Shown: one piece after another, positions 1 to 7,893 of the stretch
Position numbering within the stretch: position 1 is the first letter of the stretch
Layout: each line of letters opens with the position of its first letter
Assembly (NCBI GenBank): GCA_910575495.1
Contig: CAJTFS010000001.1
Location: forward strand, 310,001 to 374,000
Source of the DNA: Bacteroidales bacterium
GTDB lineage: Bacteria > Bacteroidota > Bacteroidia > Bacteroidales > Rikenellaceae
Direction of reading: 5' to 3'
DNA length: 64,000 nucleotides
Position numbers and translations under genes: made by a program
Notes under the pieces: model-generated
The model's database searches: none
What the model saw: the letters and a program-made list of their open reading frames with translations, nothing else
What the model was told of the DNA's origin: nothing

Positions 1-1
1 A

Positions 2-775
2 ATCGCCCGGAGAAGCCCGGAAGCGGAACGAAGCGCTGCCGAGGCGGAGACGGCACCCGCCGCCGGACACCGCCCCAACTCGGTCTATCTTTTCGGCGAC
101 TTCCATGTCCGCGACCGGCGCAACCGCGACATCACCTACATGTTCTCCGCCCAGCAGAAACAGATATTCTGCCTTATCCTGCAATACAGCGTCGACGAAG
201 GCATCTCGTCCAAACTGCTGAGCTGTCTGGTATGGCCGGAGAAATCGGAACTTCAGGTGAAGAACTCGCGCAACGTAGCCATCAACCATCTGCGCAAGAC
301 CCTTCGCGAAATCGACGGTGTGGAACTGATCCACGAATCGGGACGCTTCCGCATCGTGCAGCAGGCGCCCTTCTACTGCGACCACACGCGCAGTTTCGAG
401 ATCGCAGCCGCCAAGGAACTCACCCCGGCGCTGCGCGACGAACTGGTGGGCATCGTCTCGCGGGGCAAGTTCCTGCAATTCTTCGATCTCTCGCTTTTCG
501 ACGCTTTCAAAAAGGAACTGGAACTGCGGCTCGAACCGCTGCTGCTGCGCGAGATCGCCCAGTCGTTCGGGCGCAGCGAACACGGCGCCACGCTGGCCTT
601 CGCCGGCGCCATTTTCCGCATAGACCCCCTCAACAACGAAGCATTCACGCTGAAAATCAAGACGCTGCTGCTGTTGAAACGCACCGAGGAGGCCGTCGTA
701 TGCTACAAGAATTTCACCACCGAGTACAAACACGCCCTCGGTATCGACTATCCGGTGCCGTTCCGCGAAATGTAG
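2..775 (+). CDS. C-terminal part of a SARP-like winged-helix transcriptional regulator (5' end outside window)
   Basis: The frame is open from base 2 and has no start codon at its left end, so the N-terminus lies outside the window. About 257 residues are visible. After a low-complexity linker rich in Ala and Glu, a winged-helix-like segment begins around residue 30 (YLFGDFHVRD, then FSAQQKQIFCLILQYS, CLVWPEKSE and the likely recognition helix NVAINHLRKTLREI). A helical, TPR/BTAD-like tail fills the last 120 residues. This order matches the C-termini of large Bacteroidota regulators with SARP/OmpR-type DNA-binding domains, whose N-termini often carry sensor or repeat modules. A role as a DNA-binding activator is inferred from the family. 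The target cannot be told; the gene is convergent with queA, 10 bases away. Confidence 0.7.
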   Translation: MARRSPEAERSAAEAETAPAAGHRPNSVYLFGDFHVRDRRNRDITYMFSAQQKQIFCLILQYSVDEGISSKLLSCLVWPEKSELQVKNSRNVAINHLRKTLREIDGVELIHESGRFRIVQQAPFYCDHTRSFEIAAAKELTPALRDELVGIVSRGKFLQFFDLSLFDAFKKELELRLEPLLLREIAQSFGRSEHGATLAFAGAIFRIDPLNNEAFTLKIKTLLLLKRTEEAVVCYKNFTTEYKHALGIDYPVPFREM

Positions 776-785
776 GCACAGCGGT

Positions 786-1994
786 CTAACGCATCAACAG
801 CGAGGAATCGCCGTAGGAGAGAAAACGGAAATCGTGGTCCAGGGCGTAGTCGTAGATGCGGCGCCAGTCGTCGCCCACATAAGCCGCGACGAGCAGCAGC
901 AAGGTCGACGAAGGCTGGTGGAAATTGGTGATGATGCGGCTGACGATGCGGAACTCGTAACCCAGCGGAGTAATCATGATCTGCGTGGCGGATTTCAGCC
1001 GGTCGAGTCCCCGGGCATCCATGTAGGCAAGCAACTCGGACAACGCATCGCGCCCCGAATAGTCATGCGGGATGTCGTAGAGCTCCCATTGGCCGACGAC
1101 GCGCCCGGCATCGGGCGTTCCGGCGGTGCGGATGCGCCAGGCGAGGGCCGCCAGCGATTCGAGCGTACGCACCGACGTGGTTCCCACGGCCGTGACATGC
1201 CCCAACTTCTCCAAAAGCCGCGCCACCGTATCGCGCCGCACCTCGAAGTGCTCGGTGTGCATCGGATGGCGGGCGGCGTCCTCCTCCTTGACGGGCAGAA
1301 AGGTGCCGGCGCCGACATGGAGCGTCACCTCCTCGAAGCCGAAGCCGCGGGTCTTCATGGCGTCGATGAGCTCCGGCGTGAAGTGGAGCCCGGCCGTCGG
1401 CGCAGCGACCGAACCCTCGAACCGGGAATAGACGGTCTGGTAACGCGTATTGTCGATCTCCTGGCTTTCACGATTGAGATAGGGCGGAATCGGAATGCGC
1501 CCCAGATGCTCCAGAAGCTGCCCGAAAGTCAGCGGCACCGACCACTCGAAGCGCACGATGCGCTCGCGGCCCTCCTCGCCGACCAGCAAGGCCCGCAGCT
1601 GTGCGGGCTGCCCGTCGTACTCGAAATCGATCGCGACATGGCCCTCCTTCCACTTCTTGACGTTGCCCACGATGCACGACCACTCGCAGCAGCCCGTCAC
1701 GGCGAACGCCCGCTCGTAGTCGGCCGGAGCGTGGGGCTCCAGGCAGAAGACCTCGATGCGTGCACCCGAGGGCTTGTGCATGATGATGCGCGCCCGGATC
1801 ACCTTGGTATTGTTGAAGACGAGCAGTTCGCCCGCCGGCAGCTCCCCGGCAATGTCGCGGAAGCGGCTCTCGCCGATGGCCCCGGCGCGCCACACCAGCA
1901 GTTTCGATGCGCTCCGCTCGGCAAGCGGAAATTTGGCGATGCGCCCGTCGGGCAGGTCGTAGCAGTAGTCGCCGATAGCTATGTGTCGTTCCAT
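786..1994 (-). CDS. queA: S-adenosylmethionine:tRNA ribosyltransferase-isomerase QueA
   Basis: Cytosolic queuosine-pathway enzyme that transfers and isomerises the ribosyl group of SAM onto the 7-deazaguanine base at tRNA position 34, giving epoxyqueuosine. The product is 402 residues from the ATG at 1994. An upstream extension to 2087 is rejected because it would run through the divergent promoter. Family landmarks are visible: FNNTKVIRARI at about 60-70, the GTTSVRTLES block in the second half and TNFHQPSSTLLLL near the C-terminus. It is somewhat longer than the enterobacterial enzyme, with an insert around residues 85-150, which is usual in Bacteroidota as far as I recall. It is divergent from nadB over a 70-base gap. 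The partner enzyme gene tgt lies 36 kb away in the same window, so the pathway is not clustered. Confidence 0.95.
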   Translation of the reverse strand: MERHIAIGDYCYDLPDGRIAKFPLAERSASKLLVWRAGAIGESRFRDIAGELPAGELLVFNNTKVIRARIIMHKPSGARIEVFCLEPHAPADYERAFAVTGCCEWSCIVGNVKKWKEGHVAIDFEYDGQPAQLRALLVGEEGRERIVRFEWSVPLTFGQLLEHLGRIPIPPYLNRESQEIDNTRYQTVYSRFEGSVAAPTAGLHFTPELIDAMKTRGFGFEEVTLHVGAGTFLPVKEEDAARHPMHTEHFEVRRDTVARLLEKLGHVTAVGTTSVRTLESLAALAWRIRTAGTPDAGRVVGQWELYDIPHDYSGRDALSELLAYMDARGLDRLKSATQIMITPLGYEFRIVSRIITNFHQPSSTLLLLVAAYVGDDWRRIYDYALDHDFRFLSYGDSSLLMR

Positions 1995-2014
1995 TTTTAT
2001 CTGCAATCGTGCCG

Positions 2015-2040
2015 CAAAGTTACTATTTTTTGTAACTTTG
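2015..2040. promoter_or_regulatory. Mirror-image divergent promoter of queA and nadB
   Basis: The word caaagtta (2015-2022, box TAACTTTG on the minus strand) and TAACTTTG (2033-2040, plus strand) form an inverted repeat separated by 10 bases. Both match the Bacteroidota -7 box TAnnTTTG. The minus box lies 20 bases before the queA ATG (1994) and the plus box 24 bases before the nadB ATG (2065). The start points would overlap, so the two genes probably compete for polymerase. No clear TTTG -33 box is visible for either. Confidence 0.65.
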
Positions 2041-2064
2041 TACCGCTTTAAAGCTCGCATTCCC

Positions 2065-3627
2065 ATGAAAACCGACTTTCTGGTCATCGGCTCCGGCGCT
2101 GCGGGCCTCTCGTTCGCGCTGAAAGCCGCCGCCTACGGACATGTCACCGTCGTGACCAAGGGCGAAATGACCGAATGCAACACCAACTACGCCCAGGGCG
2201 GCATCTGTTCGGTGACCTACGAACCCGACACCTTCGAGAAGCACATCCGCGACACGCTGGTGTGCGGTGCCGGCAAGTGCAACGAGAAAGCCGTGGAACT
2301 GGTCGTGCGGCGCGCTCCGGAACTGATCGGCGACCTGATCGCCTGGGGCACGCGCTTCGACAAGACGCCCGACGGGCGCTTCGAACTCAATCGCGAAGGA
2401 GGACACACCGAACACCGCATCCTCCACCACGAAGACCTCACGGGGGCCGAAATCGAACGGGCGCTCGTCGAATCGGTGCGCCGGCACCCCAACATCACGG
2501 TGCTGGAACACCGCTTCGCCATCGACCTGCTGACGCAGCACCACTTAGGCGAATTCGTCACGCGCCACACCCGCGGCCTGGCCTGCTTCGGCGCCTACGT
2601 GCTGAACGAAGCGACCAACGAGATCGAGACGATGCTTTCGAAATTCACGGTCGTGGCGACGGGAGGCTGCGGCAACATCTACTCCACGACCTCCAATCCG
2701 GTGGTGGCGACGGGCGACGGCATAGCCATGTGCCACCGCGCCAAGGCCATCACGGAGAACATGGAATTCATCCAGTTCCACCCCACGACGCTCTACAACC
2801 CGGGCGAAAAGCCCAATTTCCTCATCACCGAAGCGATGCGCGGATTCGGAGCCATCCTGCGGCTCCGGTCGGGCGAGGAGTTCATGGACAAGTACCACCC
2901 CATGAAGTCGCTGGCCCCGCGCGACGTGGTGGCCCGCGCCATCTACAGCGAGATGACCAAACGGGGCGAGGACTACGTCTACCTGGACGTCACCCACAAG
3001 GACCCCGAAGCCGTACGGAGCCACTTCCCCAACATCTACGAGAAGTGCCGTTCGATCGGCATCGACATCACGCGCGACCTGATTCCGGTGACTCCGGCGG
3101 CGCACTACTGCTGCGGAGGCGTGAAGGTCGACACCGACGGGCAGACCTCGGTCAAACGTCTTTATGCGCTGGGCGAAACCTCCTGCACCGGATTGCACGG
3201 AGCCAACCGCCTGGCCTCCAACTCGCTGATCGAAGCGGTCGTCTACGGCGACCAGGCGGCGCGCCACGCGGCGGCGCAGCTGGACAAGACGGAGTTCCAG
3301 GAAGGCATTCCGGACTGGGACTTCGAAGGCACGCAGCACACCGAGGAGATGCTGATGATCATCCAGTCGAAGCGCGAGATGCAGACCATCATGTCGAACT
3401 ACGTAGGCATCGTACGCTCGAACCTCTCGCTCAAACGCGCCATGCGGCGCCTGTCGACCCTCTACGAAGAGACCGAGGAGCTCTACGGCAAGACCAAGCC
3501 CAACCGCGAACTGTGCGAACTGCGCAACATGATCGCCGTGGCCTACCTGGTCATCAAGCAGGGCCGCGAAATCAAGGAATCGGTGGGCTGCCACTTCAAC
3601 ATGGACTACAAACAAAGTGAAAAGTAA
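2065..3627 (+). CDS. nadB: L-aspartate oxidase
   Basis: Flavoprotein that oxidises L-aspartate to iminoaspartate, the first step of de novo NAD synthesis; it acts in the cytosol with NadA. The product is 520 residues from the ATG at 2065. The N-terminal FAD-binding Rossmann motif GSGAAG is at residues 9-14. Succinate-dehydrogenase-like features follow: NYAQGG, HTEHRILHHEDLTG and the substrate-site arginine region RDVVARA. The C-terminal half carries HYCCGGVKVD and the GANRLASNSLIE signature. nadA and nadC are not in the window. The last codons (SEK, stop) are part of the GA-rich repeat that follows, so the repeat sets the natural C-terminus. The divergent partner is queA. Confidence 0.96.
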   Translation: MKTDFLVIGSGAAGLSFALKAAAYGHVTVVTKGEMTECNTNYAQGGICSVTYEPDTFEKHIRDTLVCGAGKCNEKAVELVVRRAPELIGDLIAWGTRFDKTPDGRFELNREGGHTEHRILHHEDLTGAEIERALVESVRRHPNITVLEHRFAIDLLTQHHLGEFVTRHTRGLACFGAYVLNEATNEIETMLSKFTVVATGGCGNIYSTTSNPVVATGDGIAMCHRAKAITENMEFIQFHPTTLYNPGEKPNFLITEAMRGFGAILRLRSGEEFMDKYHPMKSLAPRDVVARAIYSEMTKRGEDYVYLDVTHKDPEAVRSHFPNIYEKCRSIGIDITRDLIPVTPAAHYCCGGVKVDTDGQTSVKRLYALGETSCTGLHGANRLASNSLIEAVVYGDQAARHAAAQLDKTEFQEGIPDWDFEGTQHTEEMLMIIQSKREMQTIMSNYVGIVRSNLSLKRAMRRLSTLYEETEELYGKTKPNRELCELRNMIAVAYLVIKQGREIKESVGCHFNMDYKQSEK

Positions 3628-3751
3628 AAGGTGAAAAGGGAAAGGCATTTCAGGAATCCGGTGCATGTTTACGGCCTTTCCCTCCTTACTTTTCACCCCT
3701 CCACTTCCCACTTTTAACCGTTCACTTTTAACCTTTCACTTTTCACTTTAA
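3614..3751. repeat. Family C inverted arms between nadB and prfC; probable nadB terminator
   Basis: A GA-rich arm (3614-3645, gtgaaaagtaaaaggtg...) overlaps the nadB stop codon. A CT-rich region follows (3675-3751, several cttttcac/ccacttcc units) and ends three bases before the prfC ATG. The outer words gtgaaaagtaa (from 3617) and ttacttttcac (ending 3696) are perfect inverted complements, and the inner ends ggaaagg/cctttcc also pair, so the nadB 3' end can fold into a long A-U-rich hairpin. Further CT copies stretch to prfC. The same arms recur at other gene ends in this window. Confidence 0.6.
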
Positions 3752-3754
3752 GAA

Positions 3755-5338
3755 ATGGCTTTGCAAGACGAAATAGCACGGCGCCGCACCTTTGCGGTAA
3801 TCGCCCACCCCGACGCAGGAAAAACGACCCTCACGGAGAAACTGCTCCTGTTCGGCGGCGCCATCCATGTGGCCGGAGCGGTCAAGAGCAACAAGATCAA
3901 GAAAGGCGCCACCTCCGACTTCATGGAGATCGAACGCCAGCGCGGCATTTCGGTGGCCACGGCCGTCATGGGATTCGAATACGCCGGATGCAAGATCAAC
4001 ATCCTCGACACCCCGGGACACGAAGACTTCGCCGAAGACACCTACCGCACGCTCACGGCCGTCGACTCGGTCATCATCGTCATCGACGGCGCCAAGGGCG
4101 TCGAGGCGCAGACGCGCAAGCTGATGGAGGTGTGCCGCATGCGCAAGACGCCGGTCATCGTCTTCATCAACAAACTGGACCGCCCCTCCAAGGAGCCTTT
4201 CGACCTGCTGGACGAGGTGGAACGCGAGCTGCGCATCCGCGTGCGGCCCCTGGCATTCCCCATCTCCAACGGCCCGACCTTCAAGGGAGTCTACAACCTC
4301 TACGAAAAACACCTCTCGCTCTTCACCTCGGACGAGAAGCTCACGGCCGACGCTTCGACGGTCGAAATCCGCGACCTGCAAGCTCCCGAGCTGGCGCAAC
4401 ATATCGGCGAGAAGTTCGCCGAACAACTGCGGCAGGACGTCGAGCTGGTGGAGGGCGTCTACGACGCATTCGACCGCGAGGCCTACCTGCGCGGCGAGCT
4501 GGCACCCGTATTCTTCGGCTCGGCAGTCAACAACTTCGGCGTGCGCGAACTGCTGGAGTGCTTCGTACGCATCGCCCCCGCGCCGCGCCCGGCGCCCACC
4601 GAGAGCCGCACGGTAGAACCGCAGGAGGGCAAGATGACGGGTTTCGTCTTCAAGATACACGCCAACATGGACCCCAACCACCGCGACCGCATCGCCTTTC
4701 TGAAGATATGCTCCGGCATGTTCGAACGCAACAAGAACTACCTCCACGTGCGGAGCGGCAAGCAGATGAAATTCTCGTCGCCGACAGCCTTCATGGCGGA
4801 AAAGAAATCGGTGATCGACCAGGCCTGGCCGGGCGACATCGTGGGTCTGCACGACACGGGCAACTTCAAGATCGGCGACACCTTCACCGAGGGCGAGACG
4901 CTCAAGTTCACGGGCATTCCGTCGTTCGCACCCGAGCAGTTCCGCTACATCGAGAATGCCGACCCGATGAAGTTCAAGCAGCTGGCCAAGGGCATCGACC
5001 AGCTGATGGACGAAGGCGTGGCGCAGCTCTTCACCAGCTCCCTCAACGGCCGCAAGATCATCGGCACGGTGGGTGCGCTCCAGTTCGAAGTGATCCAATA
5101 CCGCCTGGAACACGAATACAATGCTTCGTGCCGCTGGGAACCGATTTCGATCTACAAAGCCTGCTGGATCGAGAGCGACAACGCCGAACAGCTGGCCGAC
5201 TTCAAGAAACGCAAGCACACCAACATGGCCGTGGACAAGCATGGCCGCGATGTTTTCCTGGCCGACACGAGCTACGCACTGGCGCTGGCGCAGGAGAACT
5301 TCAAGGACATCCGCTTCTCTTTTGCGAGCGAGTTCTGA
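3755..5338 (+). CDS. prfC: Peptide chain release factor 3
   Basis: Ribosomal GTPase that removes RF1/RF2 from the ribosome after peptide release. The product is 527 residues, the usual length. GTPase motifs: G1 AHPDAGKT at 17-24, switch region with [10 protein letters not shown] at 63-72, G3 DTPGHED at 85-91, G4 NKLD at 139-142. The domain order after that (OB-type domain 2 and the RF3-specific C-terminal domain with YEASCRWEP-like sequence YNASCRWEP) fits RF3 rather than EF-G. It sits alone between the nadB repeat and a strong two-way terminator shared with tatC. Confidence 0.96.
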   Translation: MALQDEIARRRTFAVIAHPDAGKTTLTEKLLLFGGAIHVAGAVKSNKIKKGATSDFMEIERQRGISVATAVMGFEYAGCKINILDTPGHEDFAEDTYRTLTAVDSVIIVIDGAKGVEAQTRKLMEVCRMRKTPVIVFINKLDRPSKEPFDLLDEVERELRIRVRPLAFPISNGPTFKGVYNLYEKHLSLFTSDEKLTADASTVEIRDLQAPELAQHIGEKFAEQLRQDVELVEGVYDAFDREAYLRGELAPVFFGSAVNNFGVRELLECFVRIAPAPRPAPTESRTVEPQEGKMTGFVFKIHANMDPNHRDRIAFLKICSGMFERNKNYLHVRSGKQMKFSSPTAFMAEKKSVIDQAWPGDIVGLHDTGNFKIGDTFTEGETLKFTGIPSFAPEQFRYIENADPMKFKQLAKGIDQLMDEGVAQLFTSSLNGRKIIGTVGALQFEVIQYRLEHEYNASCRWEPISIYKACWIESDNAEQLADFKKRKHTNMAVDKHGRDVFLADTSYALALAQENFKDIRFSFASEF

Positions 5339-5363
5339 CCGGCGGACCGAATGTCCGCAAACG

Positions 5364-5398
5364 AAAACCCCTTCCGGCTTGTGTCCGGAAGGGGTTTT
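5364..5398. terminator. Bidirectional intrinsic terminator between prfC and tatC
   Basis: A perfect 14-bp stem (aaaaccccttccgg at 5364-5377 with ccggaaggggtttt at 5385-5398) encloses the 7-base loop cttgtgt. A-tracts and T-tracts on the two sides make it work in both directions. It lies in the 78-base gap between the convergent prfC and tatC genes. Confidence 0.9.
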
Positions 5399-5416
5399 TC
5401 TATGGCGAATCCCGTT

Positions 5417-6262
5417 TTACGAACGCTCCTTTGCCTCCACGCGCGCCACGATGCGGATGCTTGCTTCATAAAGCCAGCAGAGCGGAACGATGACCAGCAA
5501 CAAGCTGAACAAGTCGGGCGGGGTGATGACGGCGGCCAACACCAGCAGTCCGACGAAGGCGTGCCGCCGGTAACGGCGCATCAGATCGGCGGTCACCAGC
5601 CCCATGCGGGCCAGAAAATGCACCAGAACAGGCAGCTGGAAAACCAAAGCCGAGCCGAACGACGTAACAACGACCATCGAAAGATACTGCCCCGCGTCGA
5701 TCATGTTGACGATCGAGGGGCTGGCCTCGTAGTTGATGAAGAAGCCGACCGAGAGGGGCACGATGATGAAATAGCCGAACAACAACCCTGCGAAGAAGAG
5801 CAGCGAGACCCACAGAACGAAACGGTGCGCAGCGGCCGTCTCGCGCGGGGTGAGGGCCGGCCGGACAAAACGCCAGAACTCCCACAAGACATAGGGCATG
5901 GCCAGAGCCAGGCCCGTGAGCAGGGAGATTTTCATGTGGAGATTGAACTGCCCGGCCAACGAAGTGTTGATGAAGCGGAAATCGAGGTTCGAGGCGTCGA
6001 ACGCCCGGGCATCGACCCCGAGCGACCAACCCGTCCACGCATCGATCCGCGCGCAAAGAAGCTGCAAGCCCTCGCCGAACGTCAGCAGCAGCCGGTTGGT
6101 CGGGAAATCGGCGCTGCGCGGTCCGAAAAGCACGCAATCGATCAACAACTCACGGCTGAAAAAGGCCGCCGCCGCGACCAGCACGACCGCAAGCACACTC
6201 CGCACCAGGTGCGGGCGCAAGGCGGCCACGTGGCCCCAGAAGTCGAGTTCGTCGCTCTGCAC
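5417..6262 (-). CDS. tatC: Sec-independent (Tat) translocase subunit TatC
   Basis: Inner-membrane receptor of the twin-arginine translocase, which exports folded proteins. The product is 281 residues with about six hydrophobic segments. The N-terminus (FWGHVAALRPHLVRSV) resembles the HL.ELR.R family opening. The LALAMPYVLWEFWRFVRPAL block and the FGSALVFQLPV loop are typical of TatC. The region between the first two membrane segments (residues 65-105) is long, as in other Bacteroidota TatC proteins. It lies 93 bases downstream of tatA on the same strand, so the two probably form one transcription unit. No TatB gene is seen; in this phylum TatA usually covers both roles (family knowledge). Confidence 0.92.
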   Translation of the reverse strand: MQSDELDFWGHVAALRPHLVRSVLAVVLVAAAAFFSRELLIDCVLFGPRSADFPTNRLLLTFGEGLQLLCARIDAWTGWSLGVDARAFDASNLDFRFINTSLAGQFNLHMKISLLTGLALAMPYVLWEFWRFVRPALTPRETAAAHRFVLWVSLLFFAGLLFGYFIIVPLSVGFFINYEASPSIVNMIDAGQYLSMVVVTSFGSALVFQLPVLVHFLARMGLVTADLMRRYRRHAFVGLLVLAAVITPPDLFSLLLVIVPLCWLYEASIRIVARVEAKERS

Positions 6263-6355
6263 GGCTAAAAATCAAGGATGGATTCGGCGATCATCGCGCC
6301 CCCGGCAGACCGCAGCCGGCCGCAACACGGAAGCGCACACAACGATGACCGCAAA

Positions 6356-6544
6356 TCATTCTGCGTCTTTGTCGTCTTTTTTGTCCTGCTCTTTGCCGTC
6401 GGTGTTCATGGCGTCCTTGAACTCCTTCACGCCGCGGCCCATCCCCCGCATCAGCTCGGGAATCCGCTTGCCGCCGAAGAGCAGCAGCACGACCAGCACA
6501 ATGATTACGAGCTGCCCGGTCCCTATCACGCACGGATACATCAT
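6356..6544 (-). CDS. tatA: Twin-arginine translocase subunit TatA/E
   Basis: Small pore-forming subunit of the Tat exporter. The product is 62 residues: one transmembrane helix (LVIIVLVVLLLFG, about 12-24), the FGGKRIPEL hinge at 23-31, an amphipathic helix (MRGMGRGVKEFKDAM) and a charged, Lys/Asp-rich tail. The start is ATG at 6544 or the adjacent ATG at 6541. A TTG-started extension to 6583 is rejected because it would include the promoter box at 6570-6577. It is upstream of tatC. Its promoter box is the proximal edge of a four-copy tandem repeat. Confidence 0.9.
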   Translation of the reverse strand: MMYPCVIGTGQLVIIVLVVLLLFGGKRIPELMRGMGRGVKEFKDAMNTDGKEQDKKDDKDAE

Positions 6545-6569
6545 GGTTTTCGAAATTTGGTCCGATAGA

Positions 6570-6577
6570 CAAAGATA
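6570..6577 (-). promoter_or_regulatory. TATCTTTG promoter box of tatA at the edge of the repeat array
   Basis: The plus-strand word caaagata reads TATCTTTG on the minus strand, a perfect TAnnTTTG box, 25 bases before the tatA ATG at 6544. It abuts the first unit of the 6578-6869 array. Internal units carry the related word GATTTTG at the same place. Confidence 0.6.
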
Positions 6578-6869
6578 GTGCAAGCCGAGCGGAAAAGCAA
6601 GTTGTCTTGCATTTTCCCGAGGCGAAGCCTATCTAAGCGCAAAGCGCAAAATCGTGCAAGCCGAGCGGAAAAGCAAGTTGTCTTGCATTTTCCCGAGGCG
6701 AAGCCTATCTAAGCGCGAAGCGCAAAATCGTGCAAGCCGAGCGGAAAAGCAAGTTGTCTTGCATTTTCCCGAGGCGAAGCCTATCTAAGCGCAAAGCGCA
6801 AAATCGTGCAAGCCGAGCGGAAAAGCAAGTTGTCTTGCATTTTCCCGAGGCGAAGCCTATCTAAGCGCA
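6578..6869. repeat. Family A tandem repeat, four 76-bp units upstream of tatA
   Basis: Units run 6578-6653, 6654-6729, 6730-6805 and 6806-6869; the last is cut short at 64 bases. They are virtually identical: unit 2 has gcgcgaag where units 1 and 3 have gcgcaaag. Each unit contains the interrupted palindrome gcaagttgtcttgc followed by attttcccgaggcgaagcc. The layout is head to tail with no spacer. There is no open frame of note in the array. The whole gap from tatA to the nucleotidyltransferase gene is 6545-6971, and 6870-6971 holds nothing recognisable. Confidence 0.9.
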
Positions 6870-6971
6870 GGGTGCCGCCGGAGTCCGGATCGGAAGAAGG
6901 AACGGCAGTCCGACAAAACGGCCGGTCCCCCGTCGGAGGATCGGCCGCAACATATCGAAGCTGCAAAGAGC

Positions 6972-7877
6972 CTATGCCCAGAGCTTTTCGGGGTACTCGC
7001 CGGCAGCGATCAACGCGCGGATCTTGTCGACGACGCCCTGCCGGTCCTCGGCATAGGTCACGCCGAACCACCGGGCCGTGGTGTCGAGCACCTCGACCGT
7101 GGCCTTGCCGCTCACGATGAGGTCGTTGACCACCAGCGGGATGAAGAACTCCGACTTGGGCTTGTCGATATTTTCCGTCAGAAACGCTTTGAACCGCTCC
7201 TCCGAATATCGGAAATAGTCGGGCGTAAAACCCCACATGTTCATCGACACGGGGGTCGTGTCGTCGGTGGTCGCCGGCAGGCCGTCGTCGCCCGTGAAGG
7301 TGATCCGGCCGTCGACACGGGCGATGTCGGTACGCTCGACCACACCCGTCAGATAGCCCCGGGCATCGGTCTGGCAAATGCCGCGCGCAACGGTGCCGCT
7401 CTCCGAGAGGGTGTTGCCCACGCGGTAGCCCACCATGCAGTAGCGGTTCTCGCCCTCGGCCTTGGAGAGCCACTCGCCCAGCACGCGGAATCCGTCGCGA
7501 CCGTAGAAATCGTCGGCGTTGATGACGGCGAAAGGCTCGCGGATGACCTCCTTGCCCATGAGCACGGCATGGTTGGTGCCCCACGGTTTGGTGCGTTCGG
7601 CCGGGCAAACGAAACCCTCGGGCAGCGCGTCGGTCGACTGGAAAACCACCTCGACGGGGATATGGTCGCGGTATTTGGAAAGCACCTTATCGCGGAAATC
7701 CTGTTCGAAATCCCTGCGGATGACGAACACCACCTTGCCGAAACCGCCGCGGATGGCGTCGTAGATCGAGTAGTCCATGATGGTCTCGCCGTTGGGTCCC
7801 AGACCGTCGAGCTGTTTCAGCCCGCCGTAGCGCGACCCCATGCCGGCCGCCAGAACGAAAAGTGTAGGTTTCATCAT
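6972..7877 (-). CDS. Nucleotidyltransferase (sugar-1-phosphate nucleotidylyltransferase-like)
   Basis: Predicted cytosolic enzyme joining an NTP to a sugar phosphate, or a related transfer. The product is 301 residues from ATG 7877 (a second ATG is at 7874). The N-terminus has the GT-A/nucleotidyltransferase signature VLAAGMGSRYGGLKQL (residues 6-21), with the Gly-rich loop and the catalytic-type Arg and Lys. NADDFYGRDG follows at about 120-130, where these enzymes bind metal and sugar phosphate. It is the last gene of a galK-galE-NTase operon, 16 bases after galE. That placement suggests it makes UDP- or dNDP-sugars from the galactose pathway; the substrate is an inference. The frame extends to 7913, but that would overlap galE. 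Confidence 0.8.
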   Translation of the reverse strand: MMKPTLFVLAAGMGSRYGGLKQLDGLGPNGETIMDYSIYDAIRGGFGKVVFVIRRDFEQDFRDKVLSKYRDHIPVEVVFQSTDALPEGFVCPAERTKPWGTNHAVLMGKEVIREPFAVINADDFYGRDGFRVLGEWLSKAEGENRYCMVGYRVGNTLSESGTVARGICQTDARGYLTGVVERTDIARVDGRITFTGDDGLPATTDDTTPVSMNMWGFTPDYFRYSEERFKAFLTENIDKPKSEFFIPLVVNDLIVSGKATVEVLDTTARWFGVTYAEDRQGVVDKIRALIAAGEYPEKLWA

Positions 7878-7893
7878 TGTTATAATCGGGTTT

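Noticed and set aside
834..2051. Long plus-strand open frame opposite queA
   Set aside because: It is the antisense shadow of queA in GC-rich DNA; its residue pattern (many Arg, Gly, His) has no family features. The same applies to other long antisense frames opposite nadB, prfC, folC, hflX, lptG, tgt, holB and the flippase gene.
6578..6869. CRISPR array
   Set aside because: The 76-bp units adjoin directly without unique spacers, and no cas gene is present. It is a tandem repeat.
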